Source of the DNA: Ctena decussata
Lineage: Eukaryota > Mollusca > Bivalvia > Lucinida > Lucinidae
Assembly (NCBI GenBank): GCA_963989385.1
Contig: OZ022499.1
Location: forward strand, 102,656,786-102,720,785
Direction: 5' to 3'
DNA length: 64,000 nucleotides
Numbering within the stretch: position 1 is the first letter of the stretch; every line of letters starts with the position of its first letter. A program made the position numbers and the translations under genes. This document shows, piece by piece, positions 35,501 through 50,500 of the stretch. The notes beneath the pieces are model-generated. The model had not been told where the DNA came from. It did no database searches and worked only from the letters and a program-made list of their open reading frames with translations.

Positions 35501-38500
35501 CAGTGTGGCCTTTGTCATTCATGTGATGCCTATCATATCTTAATAAGCAAACATATGGCTGATGAATCTGTGGTGCACCCATTTTTTGGCTTTAAGAGAT
35601 ATGGTCCAGGTTGGAGCTATTTTGAGCCCAGTCACATATTTCGGTGTCTTGTGTTCAGAAAAAACATATATGTCATTTTAAAGGTTTACAGTAGCATGTT
35701 TTCATGTCTCCATTTTTTTCAGATTTGGCCGAAACGTCCATGGCCGAAATGTCCGTGGATGAAATGTCCATGGCCGAACTGTCCTAGGCCGAAATGTCCT
35801 AGGCCGAAACGTCCGTGGCCGAAATGTCCTACATTCGTTTAAGTCACAATACAGATAGGTTTGGCACAGCCAGCTTTTTGGGGGGTGGTAGGATCAGCCA
35901 AAGATGCCATGAGATTCTGCATTGAGGTATTCTACTTACATTGACATAAAGAAGGGCAAGGGCTTACTATGCTTGCAGTTTGTTTGTGGGGGTGGGGCCT
36001 CCTTGGATATTTTTTGTCTTCTCTCTCCAGTCTCTCTGGACTCTGTTCTGTCATCCTTTCTTTGAGAAAGACCTCGATATTGACTGAAATATTGTCTGAA
36101 ACGGCAGTATAAAACCCCAAAACATCCAACGATTAGCTTTTGTATCCATCGCTTCTTATCAAAGCTGTTTACAAAGACAGTCCAGTTCTTTTAAGAGCTT
36201 ACAGTCGATGCCAATAATAGAATATATTTAGAAGTCTTGTTTCTTCTTCATCTTTGAAATAGGCAAGCTTATTTTGGCCTGTCTGTCTTGGCCTTAAGGT
36301 TAATGGGTACATTTTTGGGGGAAGCACTATTTTCATTTTTGCATCCTTTCTCAATGTTGTCAACTTTCAAGGCAAGAATTTATTCCTGGAGGAGCGAATT
36401 CTTTCATTTGACAGTGTATTCCATTTTGGAAGGGCTTTGTCATCCATAGAAGCAAAGTGGAAGTTGCAAAAGTTGTTCCCCTTTGTTAGAAATGGTGGAA
36501 AAACATGGTGTCGCCATACACTTTAAACTGTTAGCAAACCATGTAGGCACTGTACTGAGCTGACTGCTGCTGACCATGATGCTATTTCTTGTGCTTCAAC
36601 TCCATGTACAGTATTTACTATTTATACATACTCTAGAGTGCCTGAGCAAACAGTGTAGACCCGTATCAGCCAAAGCAGTCTGTACCGGGTCTGCACTGTT
36701 TCCCATAAGTTTTGTAAACCATCCTTCAACAGAAAAAAAATAATATGATGTCGCTGTTATCCAGTGGATAATGTTGTGTCATAAAAATCGTATGACCACA
36801 TGTGTAATAACACTTTGGCGCTTACACATAACGTCATTGACAACATCCATATCAACAATGCGTTTTTTTTTATTGAAATAGGATTCAGTTTGAAGGCATT
36901 AAAATCCCATTTTAAAAGGTCATATGATAAACAGAATCTTACACTCGTGGTCATTTCATATGAAATTTATGAAACTCGCCAAAGCTCATTTCAAAGATTT
37001 CATATGAAATGACCACTTGTGTAAGATCCTCTATGTAGCGGATATATTCACATGCAAAGGTGGAGAGTCCATTAAATGAATGATTTAGGCTTCCATGCAT
37101 GATAATTCTGTTCTTATTTTGTTAGGATGTTTTAAAAGAGAAAGAGCAGTGTTTACGTAAGAATGAGCAGGAGGTGGACAGTTTGACATTTCGTAATCAA
37201 CAGCTGTTTACAAGATGCCAGGTCCTGCAAGAGGAGTTGTCATCCCTGGAAAATCAGAAGAAAAAGAACAAGGTAATTCAAAGCTGTGGATAAGAGGGGA
37301 TTTTTAGAATAATTCTGTGTTATTTTTCTTATTACTAAATGAAAATGTACATTGTGACCCTCAGTAAAACTGTCCCTGTAAGACATTTGAGCCGCGACAC
37401 GAGAAAACCAACAATGTGGTTGTGCACCAAGTGCAAACTCAGATCAGCCTGGGCATTCGCCCAGTCAGATCAGACTCTTTGCTAAGCACTGAAGGGGTAG
37501 CTAAGAGTCTAAGCTACTTCCATGTGGACAGCGAAGACACTGATCAGACTGGGTGGATGCCCAGGCTGATCTGAGTCTGCGCTTGGCACACAACCACATT
37601 GTTGGTTTTCTCGCGTCGTGGCTCATTTCTAGTAAATTTCACAACATATGTTTTTATTATTTTTATAGAAAATATGGAAAATTATCCCTAAATTATCTGT
37701 GTTGCCCCTTCTTATCTTTGGTTATAGTACAACAGCTCAGTGAGGGAAATTAGCTGTGGAGATTTGTACACTATCTGTTGCAGGGTGGAAACTGTTTTTA
37801 TGAGTTTTCTGGAAAGTTATATACAGTATTCAACCTAATTATCGCACATGCCTCTATAAGCGCACATCATCGTGCTTTTTTGGCATAAACGCACATATCC
37901 CTTTAGTTTATACCTTTGTTTGCTATGTTAGAGGAGCTGAAAACTGCTACAGCATCTTTCATTTTTCATTTGTGAAGCCTCGCTATCCTTCCATGACACA
38001 AGCAGCTTTTCTCCTATGCTTAACCTTTAAATTTGTTTCTTTGAATGCATTACGAATAGTTGAAATGTGCGCTCATAAGAAATAAAATTTACTACAAGTA
38101 TTTACCGCCATTTTGGAAATGTTAAGCGCACAGGTCGCTAAAAGGGTCGATTACGGTATATGAAAATGAGTGAGTGAGTGATATGGGTTTCTTTGAAACG
38201 GGTGTAGAGCCTTATGCGTCGCCAGGATGGCGGAGGGTGACTTCCGGTTAAAGGGATATCGACCAGTGTATTACATTAACAAGGAAACTGTAACAGCATT
38301 AGAATTTTTGGAGTTTATATATATGGTAATATAAATTCTATATACAAACAATACAATTTACAACTGTCACAATTACAATAATATACAACACATATCAGTT
38401 CATGTCGCTGGCTAGGGCTTCTACGTTTACAAAATATTGTAAACGTTCACACGAGTGCTAGAAAAAGAAACGATTCCGTTTAAACGACCATTACCGTTGA

Positions 38501-41500
38501 AATTTTATTCATAGTACCGGACATCTATGAGACGCCCCCCACACCTTATAATTATTATAATTATGTTACCACAGTGTCATCCAATAATGCGCTTTCATTT
38601 ATGGGGGTCAACTCGAAGTTTACAGTAACCGACGGTATTAAAAAACGTATTTACTATTGACCAATTTCCGATGGCAGCAATTATTTCCACCATATTTGAT
38701 AATTACATGGATTAGATTGATACAACATCGGACATAATTATCCTGTTAATTGATACTTACTCTCAATGTTACAAGCTGCAATTATCTCACCTTCGCGGTA
38801 AGCTTATCCTGTGAAACACAGGTACCGAAGTAGTCCTAATTTTTTTTATTGCACAACACGTGTTGTCGGCAGACATAACCTTGCCTTTGATCTGTACCTT
38901 TTAAAATTTGCTGCCGATTATGACGTAACAATTTTATGGCAAAATGTGTACAGGTCATGCTTTGCGTAAGGTACATAGAAGTTAGAAAATAAAGATTTTA
39001 ATATTAGACTTTTCCGAGGACGCCGTCAAGTACATTAAGATTGACAACTGACGACTGTATCAGATATTATAACTTGTTGGTGGTTTACTGGGTGTCCAGG
39101 TTCGGTTAAACGATGTGTGAATTTTGTAAACGTTTAGCACATATACACGAACCGTTACCGTTTATCCGTGTAAACATAGAAGCCCTATCGCTGGCCCAAG
39201 TAAGGTGTTTGTTTCAAATCTGTAATCGATTACCGTCTGACGTCAACACCGTACTCGGCTCAGCCCCATGAACTAAAAGGAAAATACAAAGAACAAAAAC
39301 GTTAACTGGGCTCACAAAAAAATAGGGTCTTATGCCGGCTGAATTCAACTGGTCGCTCCCTGGATCCTACCATGGGCCAGTCCATATATTATGGGAAACA
39401 CCCGCTTATATCATATCGTGCACGCACTTATATACTGGTTGCTCCTTGGATCGTACCAGGGACCAGTCTATATATTATGGGAAACACCTTAGTGGTCGAA
39501 CACTACTGGTTCACCTCGTCCCACACTTTCAACAGCCAATCAACTCGACAGCATCAGCCGACTTCGCCTAGTATACGTGCGTCCCGCCTTGGCTAGGACT
39601 CTTGAGCATGTGGCGATGTGATTTTGCCTCTACCTGGGTTAGTATTAACATGGAGATGTATGTAGAATCTCCAGGTAAGACGTGGCTCTAAGCCCAAACA
39701 GCTGACTATCGGACTTGAATTGCCTAAAAATAATGAACTTACACTTAATACATTATAACTACATAATAACAATGCGTAAGACTTGGGCCTGTCTTGGAAA
39801 TATCATACAACGCCCTCGACGAATGCCGAGCATAACGTGGACACGCCAGCCGTGTCACTAGACACAACTCGCGCTCACAAAACTGTAAAGCCAAAACTGT
39901 GCTTACCACTTCCGCCAATGAAGAAACGTAAGCCTACCACGCATGTGCGTCGAAAGATCTGAAGTTAAACATTGTCAAGAAGTATACTGACATCAACAGG
40001 TATCACCATGACATACCCCACATAAAACATGAATGATCTAAACAATGACCTTTTTATATTAAATTGATTTACCAAAAATCTAACTCGCATATGTATTAAT
40101 TCATTTCTTTAAACTAAGCGTATGACCATTTGCCATAGAATATATCCTTTGAATAGCTTAATAAGCGCTTCTAATACATTTGGGATCATTACGTTTGATC
40201 TGACATCATGACGTCTATGACGCCATATGATGTCATCTAGTGAAGGCAAATCAAACGCATGACGACCAAATGTTACCGTTATAACATATAGAAAAAAACC
40301 TTAATTCGGTGCGTGCTATGACGTCAGTTGACGTCATGAGTAGGTAAATTAGTTCCATTAAGAATCAATCTACTTATATAGGCCACGTATACGTGAAACT
40401 AATATAAAAAGTGCTGGCGTCACAATAACATGAATGCAACTGACACCACATGAATAACATGAATGCAACTGACGTCACTCGACGTCAAATAGACACACAC
40501 CATTGCAACCAACATCAGTGTTATAAACTATTTCCGTAATTTATAAAACTTCCTAATATACAAATACCATGTGCAGCTTGATCATTATCAACAAAATCAG
40601 TCGATACATTTAATCATACCATATCAATCAGAATTCACATTTTTCATTCTCAGCCAAAACTATTCTGAATAAATATAATAAAATCTTACCCCTCAGGTCT
40701 TAACACTGACTCTAGGCACGACAACATAATATCCTTCGTCTTTGAATTAAAAAGTCAAGTCTAAATTTTCAATAATAATTTACGAATATAAATGCTATGT
40801 ATCTCACCTTTAAATCATGCAACTCGATTTAAGCATGTAGGTATTCACCTTAAAATCATGCAACTCGCTTTACAGTGAAAATGCCATGTGAGGTATTCAC
40901 CAATAATCCAGGCATGACATAGCCACAATTTCCGTAAATGTTTTATTACCACAGTTACCCTAAAAACTATAGCCCTTCTGATTGAAAGGATTAAAATAAT
41001 TTCAATGACATAGTCGACGATCTGATTCATTTCGTAACAGCATATGTGCATTCATTTTTGAGATTTTCAAAAATAAAGGGTGGAAGTTTTTAAATCCTTT
41101 CAGTATAGTTTGCTGCTGGATCAAGACCTATATTTCTTTTCTTCGTAGTTGTTGTCTTCTTCAAGTTATTTACCATTTGATCATGTTGCCCAGCAAATAT
41201 CTGACGTAGCTGTGAATTGGTACATGTATATTAATGGTTTTAAGTTTCTTATTGTAGACAAAAGAATCACCATCTTACTCTAACCCACCTGTATCACCTG
41301 GGATCTTCAGCGAGGAACTTCAAAATAAGATAGAAGAAAATGCTAGGTTACACAGACAGGTACCATACAGTGCCAGTTTAATGATTATGTGAGCCGCGAC
41401 ATGACAAAACCAACAATGTGGTAGTGCGCCCAGCGCAGACTTAGATCAGCCTGGGCATCCGTGCAGTTTGACCAGACTCTTCGTTAAGTGCTCAAAGGGT

Positions 41501-44500
41501 AGCTTAGGGTCTAATCCACCTCCATGCGGACAGTGAAGACTCTGATCAGACTGGGCGGATGCCCAGGCTGATCTGAGTCTGCGCTGGGCGCACAACCACA
41601 TTGTTGGTTTTGTCGTGTCGCGGCTCATATGGGAGCAGCATTCACTGTGAAATTAGTTAGAGGTTAAAAAGTTTTATTTTGTTGAAATTTTTCTTTTGTA
41701 AGATTTCATTGTCATACTGTATACAATATAGCTATATAACTACTTTTATTACAGCATAGACTGATCAAGTTAGTGACTTTTATTGAAGTATATTAAATAA
41801 GAGAATAATCTTGTTATTTAATTTAACAACAGGTAATAAAGGACTTAATGGAAAAATTGGACCCTTTTCAGCAGCAATTTGTTGTAAATGATCTCACAGT
41901 ACGTTCAACAGACTCGGTAGTACTGACTTTATTCCCTGATTGTGTTATTTTAAGGATACAAAATCACAAGACGTGTCTCACTAATTCTTGGATGACCCTC
42001 TTCATGCCTGGCATAAAAAAACTGTTGAGGGGTTGAGGAGCATATAGCTAGTTCTGATGTCTGCTCATCCATTTGTCCGAACTTTTGGCCATCCGTCTGT
42101 AAGTTAACATTCGCATAGGAGCGGCTGTAGCGTAGTCGATAACACTCCAGACTACCAATCCAGGGGTCGCAGGTTCGATCCCCCGCTTCTCCGGTCTTTC
42201 GGATGAGACTTTAAACCGAGGTCCCGTCTCCATATGACCTCGTTGTTGGTGGGACGTTAAACCCGAGTTCACTCACTAACATTTGCATTTAAATTTTTAT
42301 GCCCCCAACTTCGGAGAACTTGAGGAGGCATATTGGTTTAGCAGCTGGAAAATTCAAGAACCGCTTATGCTAGGATCTTGAAATTTTATATGTAGCATGT
42401 ATGTACATGAAAAATAAGCGGACCATATTTTTTATTTTTTCCGCCAGTCACGTATGTTCAGAGTTATACCCCTTTTTTGACTTAGTCTTTGGAACCTTGT
42501 GAACAAAAGATCTCAAGAACCCCTAATGCTAGGTTTCTAGTTAATTAAAGTTCTTTTTTAAATAATATATATCATATAAGATCTCAATCTCATGTTTTCT
42601 TAGCCCTTTGTTCGGTTGGGCTTATATTTAATATGGTGATAAATGGTACCTCTTTTCCTTGTGGAAAGACAGATCTAGATTTTGGGAAGGAAATAAAAAC
42701 ACAGGCAGCAAATATTTACAGCTGAATCGCACAAATCTGATTAACATATTTGTTTACATTTTTGTGATAATTTTGAAAGCAGAAAAAAAACTTTTTTATA
42801 GCAGAATAAGTGTTATCCTTAGAAATCTGTAATACATAATAATACAGTCAAATCTTGATATCGCAAACACTGTTTTTTCAAGATATCCTCTTATGTCAAA
42901 GAATATGGTTTGGACACCTTTCCTGTTTTTATTTACATTTCAACCCCTTTTATCTCAAACTACTGATACTTCAGAGTAAATTTTCTGGGACCAGAAAATT
43001 TACTTCGAGATATCAGTAGTTTGGTATGAACTTTGACTTTGAGATATTGAGAGTTGACTGTATATGTTATGTTCATTTATCCGCAGGTACAAGAGAGTGA
43101 GAGTGAGTACAAAAACAAGATTCAAGACTTGGAACAGAGACTAGAGCATTTCGAGAGAGAATGTAACCAACACGAGACAGTTCTCAACACCACGGTACAG
43201 AAGAATAAGGCTCTTATTGAGAAACTGCAGGAAGAAAAAGCAATGCAGGAGGTTAGTGAAAATCACAACAGATCATACCAAGTCAAATTTACGACATGAC
43301 AAAAATAGTTTTGAGGGCCTCATGGAAGATTAGCTCACTTGCTAAATGTTGTCACTCTCATAAAACAAAGTCTACTTACATACTTACCAGCAAAGTGGCA
43401 TGTGTGCCCAGCAAAGACTCAGATCAGCCTGGGCATCCGCCCAGACTGATCAGAGTCTTTGCTGTCCACATGAAGCTAGCTTAGACCCTTAGCTACCTTT
43501 TAAGTGCACAGTGAAGACTCTGATCAGACTGGGTGGGTGCCCAGGATGATCTGAGTCTTCGCTGGGTGCACCCCCTTTTGTTGGTTTTCTCATGTCGCGC
43601 CTCAGTTGTTTTATGCTATGACTGTTGATGGTTCTTGTCAAGCAAAAATATGCTGAACCTAAAGATTAAAAAAAGGTACGGGAAATTCCAGGAAATTCAT
43701 ACAGTCTAGCTAGAACCTTTCTTTGTTTTCCTACTGCTTTAGTAAGCAGGAGCTATATAGGGGTCACTTTCTGACAGTGTCAATGTTGTCCATATTGGTG
43801 TCATCAACAGTGTTTACCCACTGTGTTTAGCTTGATTTCTCAAAGGTGAAAAGACCTATAGTGAAACTTCAAATAAGTGTACATCATGACATCTTCTCCC
43901 TCTTGCCAGTGCTCTTGCTGATCTTATCCTGCTTTTCAAGCTCTGTTGAACAAAGGCAAATTTACGTCTGTCCATTGCATTTAGCTCCATTTCTGAGAGA
44001 CCAAATCACTTTTATGGTGAAACTTCACACAAACTTGTTTCATGATGATGATGTCTCTTCTATACAACTGTCATTTGCAGGCCTTGGCTTACTTTCATAT
44101 TCTGTTGAACATTACCATTTTTACCTCTACACATTGCAATTAAATTCCATTTTTCAGACACAGAAAGACCTTTTGTCGAAAAGCTTCACATAAGCTTACA
44201 TCATTACATTGTCTGCACAACGCCAGTGTCATTTGCTGCCCTTGACCAACTTACCACGCTTTTAGAACATAGTCAGATTTATATTTGGACCTTTTGTGAT
44301 GGAACTTAACGTAAGCATACATTATGAAGTTGACAGGCCGGATAGTACAGGTCCGGATAGTACAGGTGGTAGCTCGTCTGACTCAAAAGCCAGAGGTCTC
44401 AGGTTCGATGCCAGATCCAGCTACTTATTTCCATTTCTCCTTCCACTGATTCAAGAAGGACATTTGTCAGTAACAGGCGAAAGTATGTGCACTTAGTACT

Positions 44501-47500
44501 GGTTACTTGCCCAGGAATAGTGTGGTAAGGTAAACTGACAGTCCTGACTTACTGTGGACGTAAAGCAACTAAACAACAACTACATTATGATGTTGTCTCT
44601 GACAGCATTTGCTGACCATGATGTACTAAAAATAAAAAGCAGTATAGGCAAGTAGAGTAATCCAGGGAAAAAGATCTTTTTGCAGTCCTGGGCCCAGTTG
44701 TTCAAAACTAACGTTATTAGTTAACAAGACATTACAATTTCAAATGTTAATATCTCAAATATGCCAATATTTTTTGTTGAAAAAATGTTAGAAGCTTTTG
44801 CACTGCCAAAGTTTCTCACATTTTTTCAACAAAAAATATTAGTGTATTTGATTAAAAAGTCATAAAACACTTCACAAGTTGACCTCTTAATGAGCTCGTT
44901 AGGCTAATGATGCTTTGAACAACTGGGTACTGACATAGCCTTCTGCAGAGTTCTTGTTTGTTCATAGATTCAGCAGGGTCCATACATGGTATGTGCAAAC
45001 TGCAAAGACTCTAATCAGACTGTGCAGATGCATAGGCTGGTATGAGGTTTTGCTATTTCAAATGCAATAAGCACCATGTGTGTGTGAATAAAGAAGGTGG
45101 CGGATGGGGTGGAGGGCTGAAAAGTTAGAAAATACTACTTTGTCATATTGAATTGTCAGACAGCACATACATAAACCTTCACCTCTGTGGTGAAAACTAA
45201 AGCTACAATATTTTTTCTTGAATGGTTTCTAGTGAAGGGTCCAAATTGTGCATTTTATGCAACAAGATTGATTGCTCCACAAATCAAAACGCCCATTACA
45301 TGGAACTCCCCATAAATGAAGTAGCGGTACCTTGTGACTATTTTATCAATGAAAATGGAAATAAAAAATATAAAATGGCTGGTCAAAGCTCAGTAGAAGA
45401 GGATGTTTGATGATGATTCCATGAAATTTACTTTTAATTCTTAAAACACATGCAGTAGTCCCTCATCATAGGAATATTATCCAAGAATTGTCATTAGGAA
45501 ACCAAAAGCCCTATGTTTCCAGCCACTGAGTAGTTAAAATATGAGCCGCGACGTGAGAAAACCAACAATGTGGTCGTGCGTCCAGCGCAGACTCAGATCA
45601 GCCTGGGCATCCGCCCAGTCTGATCAGAGTCTTCGCTTTCCGCATGAAGGTAGCTTAGTCCCTCAGCTACCCTTTAAGCGCTTAGCAAAGAGTCTGATCA
45701 GACTGGGTGAATGCCCAGGCTGATCTGAGTCTGCGCTGGGCGGACGACCACATTGTTGGTTTTCTCGTGTCGCGGCTCATATGTTTCTTTTCTAGGTAAA
45801 AATCCAGACATTAGAGAATGAGATGAAAAGTTTTAGAAGTAGAACTGAAAAAGCGTAGGTATTTTGATTAATTTATTTATTTAAGCAGTCTTGAGGTTTG
45901 GAATTCAGTGCACTCAGGGCCCAAATGAGCAAGGGTTGTGATTGTAATTTTTAGATAACTCTGTTTATTCTCAGTGGAAACATACACTGTGGCTCTACAT
46001 TGAACTGCCTTGTAAATGAGTTTCTGATGGGAAGGTGACTGAGCACATTTTGATGTCAGATGTACCGGTAAGAAACATTTCCTTAGAATTACCTTCAGAA
46101 CACACTTTGTAATGGATCCCTGGCTTTATACCAAGTATTCTGACACCAAAGAAAATTGTCTCAAGTGTAGTTGAGTTTTTTCAGTAGGGAAGTTTAGAGT
46201 TTTCATTTCATGGGTCTGCATATTTCATACTGTCTTCCAAATTCCCTAATACAGTATACATGTATTGATCAACATTAATATTTCAAAGTGGAATAAATTC
46301 AGTATAGTCTGTTATTTTATGAGTTTTATTAAACTCCATGCCAAGTTGGGTCAAAAATATTATGAGGCAAAATCTTTATGTGATTAGAATAGTTGTTGCT
46401 GTAAAAACAGATGATTATCAAGGTCTTTGTTATTTCAGAGAAAACCTTCTTGGTTCAGTTGAAAATAACCTTAAGAACCAGCTGAGTCATGCCAATAAAA
46501 TCATAGCCGATAAACTGCCTTTTGTGGATACTGGTAAGTAGTGCTTAAACTCTGGCGTCTTTATATCTTCCAGCTTTATATATGAGCCGTGAAATGAGAA
46601 AACCAACAAGGTGGCATGTGCTCCCAGCGCAGACTCAGCTCAGCCTGGGCATCTGCCCAGGCTGATCTGAGTCTTCGCATGGTGCTCATGCCGCTTTGTT
46701 GGTTTTGTCGTGTCGCACCTTATATTTGATTTTATATAACTTCAGTGCATCATTATAAGCAAATATTGGCAGACTTTTACTTTCACGCTTTTTGTCTTTT
46801 CTGCCAATCTTTACAAAATTAAGTAAATGCCATATGTAAGTGTTTTACAGTATATAATTGAAAATCTTTGACACTGGTAAAAAAAGCTATCAGCATGCAA
46901 AATGGTGCCTGTATTTAATTGTATATATAATAATCAAAAGTAATGTTTTCTACAGGTAATAAAGAGTTGAATGGTCTAAACCTACCAACACATGACCGAC
47001 GGCACCAGTTACGATCAAGAGACATTGTTAATCAATCAGCTAACCAGCTAGCACAGTTGATCCAGGGCTTGTCTAATTTCTTCACATATACAGAACAGCG
47101 GTCACAAATTTATCCTGCTGATGGCAAAATGGAACCAATTAGTCCTGTTAATATACAGGTAGACAAATACCTAAACACTACTAATATCTGTAAAGGATTT
47201 CCTTCTTTGAAGTAAGACAAGTCCTACTTACTGTGTTTATTCAGTTATAAGCGTATTATATGTGAATTCTTGCAAGATAAGATATACTTCCAAAAGCATT
47301 TTGTGCTGTCTTTTAATTTTGATGACATTACAAGAATGGATTACTGAAGTTAAAAATAAACATAAAACGATTACAGTCCAACCTCGATAATTCGAACTGA
47401 GAGGGATTTCACTATTTTATTTGAATTATCCGTAGTTCGAATTTTCGAATTCAGCTTTTCCCGTTCATTTCTGTATATTTCCGGAATTCGTAATTATGGC

Positions 47501-50500
47501 TGTTTTCAGACAGTCCGATATTTTATTTCTGTATGCTAACTGACGTTCATGGATTTACAAATCAATGAAAACCAAATCAGAACGTAGAATAATTAATATT
47601 ACATACCGGAAACATCAAAAACATCCACGATCATTTAATATCGCAAGACCACCCCTTGTGTTTGGCACATGAACGTGTATTGTACGAGAGCAGCAAAGCT
47701 GCCGAACATTTTCGCAGCTATACAAATCAGCTGTTTATGAAAATTCAGCACCGGCGAAGATCAAAGCCAGACTGAACGTAAACAGGCTAGCCGCTTAACT
47801 CTGACTTGATTCATAGGACTTTACTGTACTTTCACTTTTCGTTTATGTTCTGAGAACTGGGCTACTTTCGTTTTCAGACAAACGATCTAAGCCCGGGCCA
47901 TGGAAAAGATTTCTCAGTCATTCGCAGTCAATTTATTTGGGAACAATGATACTCAAACCAGCCTGTAAGTCTGCGCAGGGTAGCTAAAGACTTTGTTTAG
48001 TGCCTTGTGCAAACCGTATGATCCTTGCGCAAACCGCACGAAACCAAAGTTCGGATGCGCATGCTAGTCCTAGCCTTTGCTGATTACAAAAGCCACCACA
48101 TTTAGCCTTTAAATTTACAAACTTCAAACAAGATATCCCCGTCAATTATGCAATTAGACTGATGCCTTTTGCTCAACAGAAATTAATGACTAAGCCATCA
48201 AAACATTAGTGGCCGTGATCCGATAATTACCTGTACAGGTGTCAGTGATGACCTGAGGCTGTAAATATTTGTCTCATCGCGACAATATGTGTTATTTTCA
48301 GGCATAAAAATTGGAACATGAATTTTGATTTCGAATAATAGAGGGATATCAATAATGAATTTACTCCGTCGGGACCTAATTTTTCTTTCGAAAAATCCGA
48401 TTTTACGAATAATCGAAATTCGAATTTGCGGAAGTGTTTGTGCGTACAATTGAATGGGCTTACGATCGGGACCGTGATTCAACTTCGAAAAATCTGGTAT
48501 TTTTGAAAAATCGGCGTTCAAACTACCGAGGTTCGACTGTATGTAAATTTTAATTTTCTTATATAAAACAAAGTATACATGTATCAAAAGTGGGAGGCTG
48601 TAATTTCTGATGTCTTGTATTGTTACTTTTGAGATGCAAGGCCTGAATGGCATTCCTAAATAGTCTGGTATGAAACTGAATAGAAAACTTCATTCATTTT
48701 AATAGTAGTTGAAACAATATTTTATTCAGATAAATAAATACAAATGTACACAACAGATATACAACAGGATTAGATAACAAGCTTTTCATTTTAGTTTTTA
48801 ATGCAGGTTGGTATGACAGTTTTGAAGTTTATATATATATTTCAGTTTTGCAAGTTTTTACACGAGAATGTGTCATATCTACGACCAGTAGAGCAGTCTC
48901 TTAGAGAGTTTTTAGCTTCATTCAAAGATGATTCTCTTACAACTCTGGTATGTAACCTGGGCATACTGTATATTTTTTTTGCAACATTGGAGTAAACAAA
49001 CACATATTATTCACCTTATTAAGTGTTGCAGAAACGCAAAGGACCAAAAAAAATCATCCCCTTATCAATCACCATTTATTGGAAAGATTTTTTTTGCTGA
49101 ATTTGCTTTTCATTACATTTTTTGCAATTTATGAAGGATAAGAAATACAGTCCCCATATTTTCGGGAAATCCCCACCATATAGACTCAAATGAGCATGTG
49201 CATCTGTGGAAAGCTGTCTGAAATTTCACTTTTTTTGCCCTGCCAAAGGCCATCGAAGGGAATTTCATGAAACTTTATTATATAACGTGGTGGTGCGTGT
49301 TTAGTTTTGTCAGAATGGCATCAGTAATGCACAAGTTATTGCCCTTGAATCTATTAAAAATCAGCAAAATGAGCCATAACCAAGTAACCAATCAACAGTA
49401 TTTCATGAAAGTTAAAATGTATTTGCATCACCAGGACAAAATAGTGCACATTTAGTTTTGTCAGAATGACATCGGAAGTGCTTGAGTTATTGCCCTTTAA
49501 TCCATTTAAATTTGATAAATTGTGCTGTAACTAGGTAATCAGTCAATGGAATTACATGAAACTTATACTTAGTATGTATCTCCATGACATAGTGGTGCAT
49601 GTCGAGTTTTGTTGGAATGCTTCAGAAAAAGTTATTGCCTTTGAATTAATTTCAAATCAACTGATTCAGTCATAGCAAAATAAGCAGTCATCAGAATTTC
49701 ATTAAACTTAAAACGGTAATGTAACAGGGCAATGCACATAATTTATGACCGTAACAGGCTATTCTGATCAAGTTTTGTCAGAATGGCATCAATAGTGCAT
49801 GGGTTATTGCTCTTGACTAGATGTAAAATCCACAGATTAGTCACAATAATCCCAATGAACAAAATTTCATTAAACTGAGTGTCACTATGTTTCACTATAG
49901 TGCAGTGATGCTGAGACAAATTCGTCAGAATGCCCTAATGTATGAGTCATTGCCCTTGAATTGATTTAAAATCCACAAGTTGTAGCTAAGTAATCCATGA
50001 ATGAATTTATATAAAACTTAAAAGAAACCATAAACTAGTCAGAGCCACTTAGCGGGGGATATAAATTCAAGGAAATGCTTGTCAGCGGCGAAGTTGTCAC
50101 TTTATAGTTTCCCCAGGATTCATAGATTGTTTCTGTAAACAGGGAAATTTGTGATCAGACTGTACAATTTCAGAGTGGTGTGGATGATACCTGTTTTAAT
50201 GTAATGTTTTAAATTGTACAGTTTCTTGTTCATTTGTTTTCAGGAGACAGCAACAGGTTTACAACCATTTGCCAAAAGTGTGAAAAGAATGGTAGCTTAT
50301 ATGAACAAACTACTGCCTTATCAATTAACCAGGTAAATATGGAAAGTATTGATAAATATTAAGTTAGTTGTGAGCCGACACTGCCGGTAACTAGTGGTGA
50401 GCAGAGCTCGATATAGGGAATGATGACGGATAATTCAGAGATAACCTTTTTCATTAAATGTTTCCATTAAAACATATGTTGTGACCCTCATTAGAAACGT

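Noticed and set aside
35471..35842. 123-codon reading with WPKCPWPKCP repeats as a proline-rich protein
   Set aside because: The repeats are the GGCCGAAATGTCC array at the end of a DNA element.
41832..41899. AG-bounded open reading with EKLDPFQQQF as an extra PPP1R21 exon
   Set aside because: Exons 4 and 5 align to the vertebrate protein without a gap, so an extra exon here would insert unconserved residues.
42117..42190. Functional tRNA gene
   Set aside because: Has A and B boxes but no cloverleaf; it continues into a SINE body with target duplication.
48198..48653. 151-codon minus-strand reading as a pogo transposase
   Set aside because: No DDE or HTH motif; it runs over the right end of the element and out of it.
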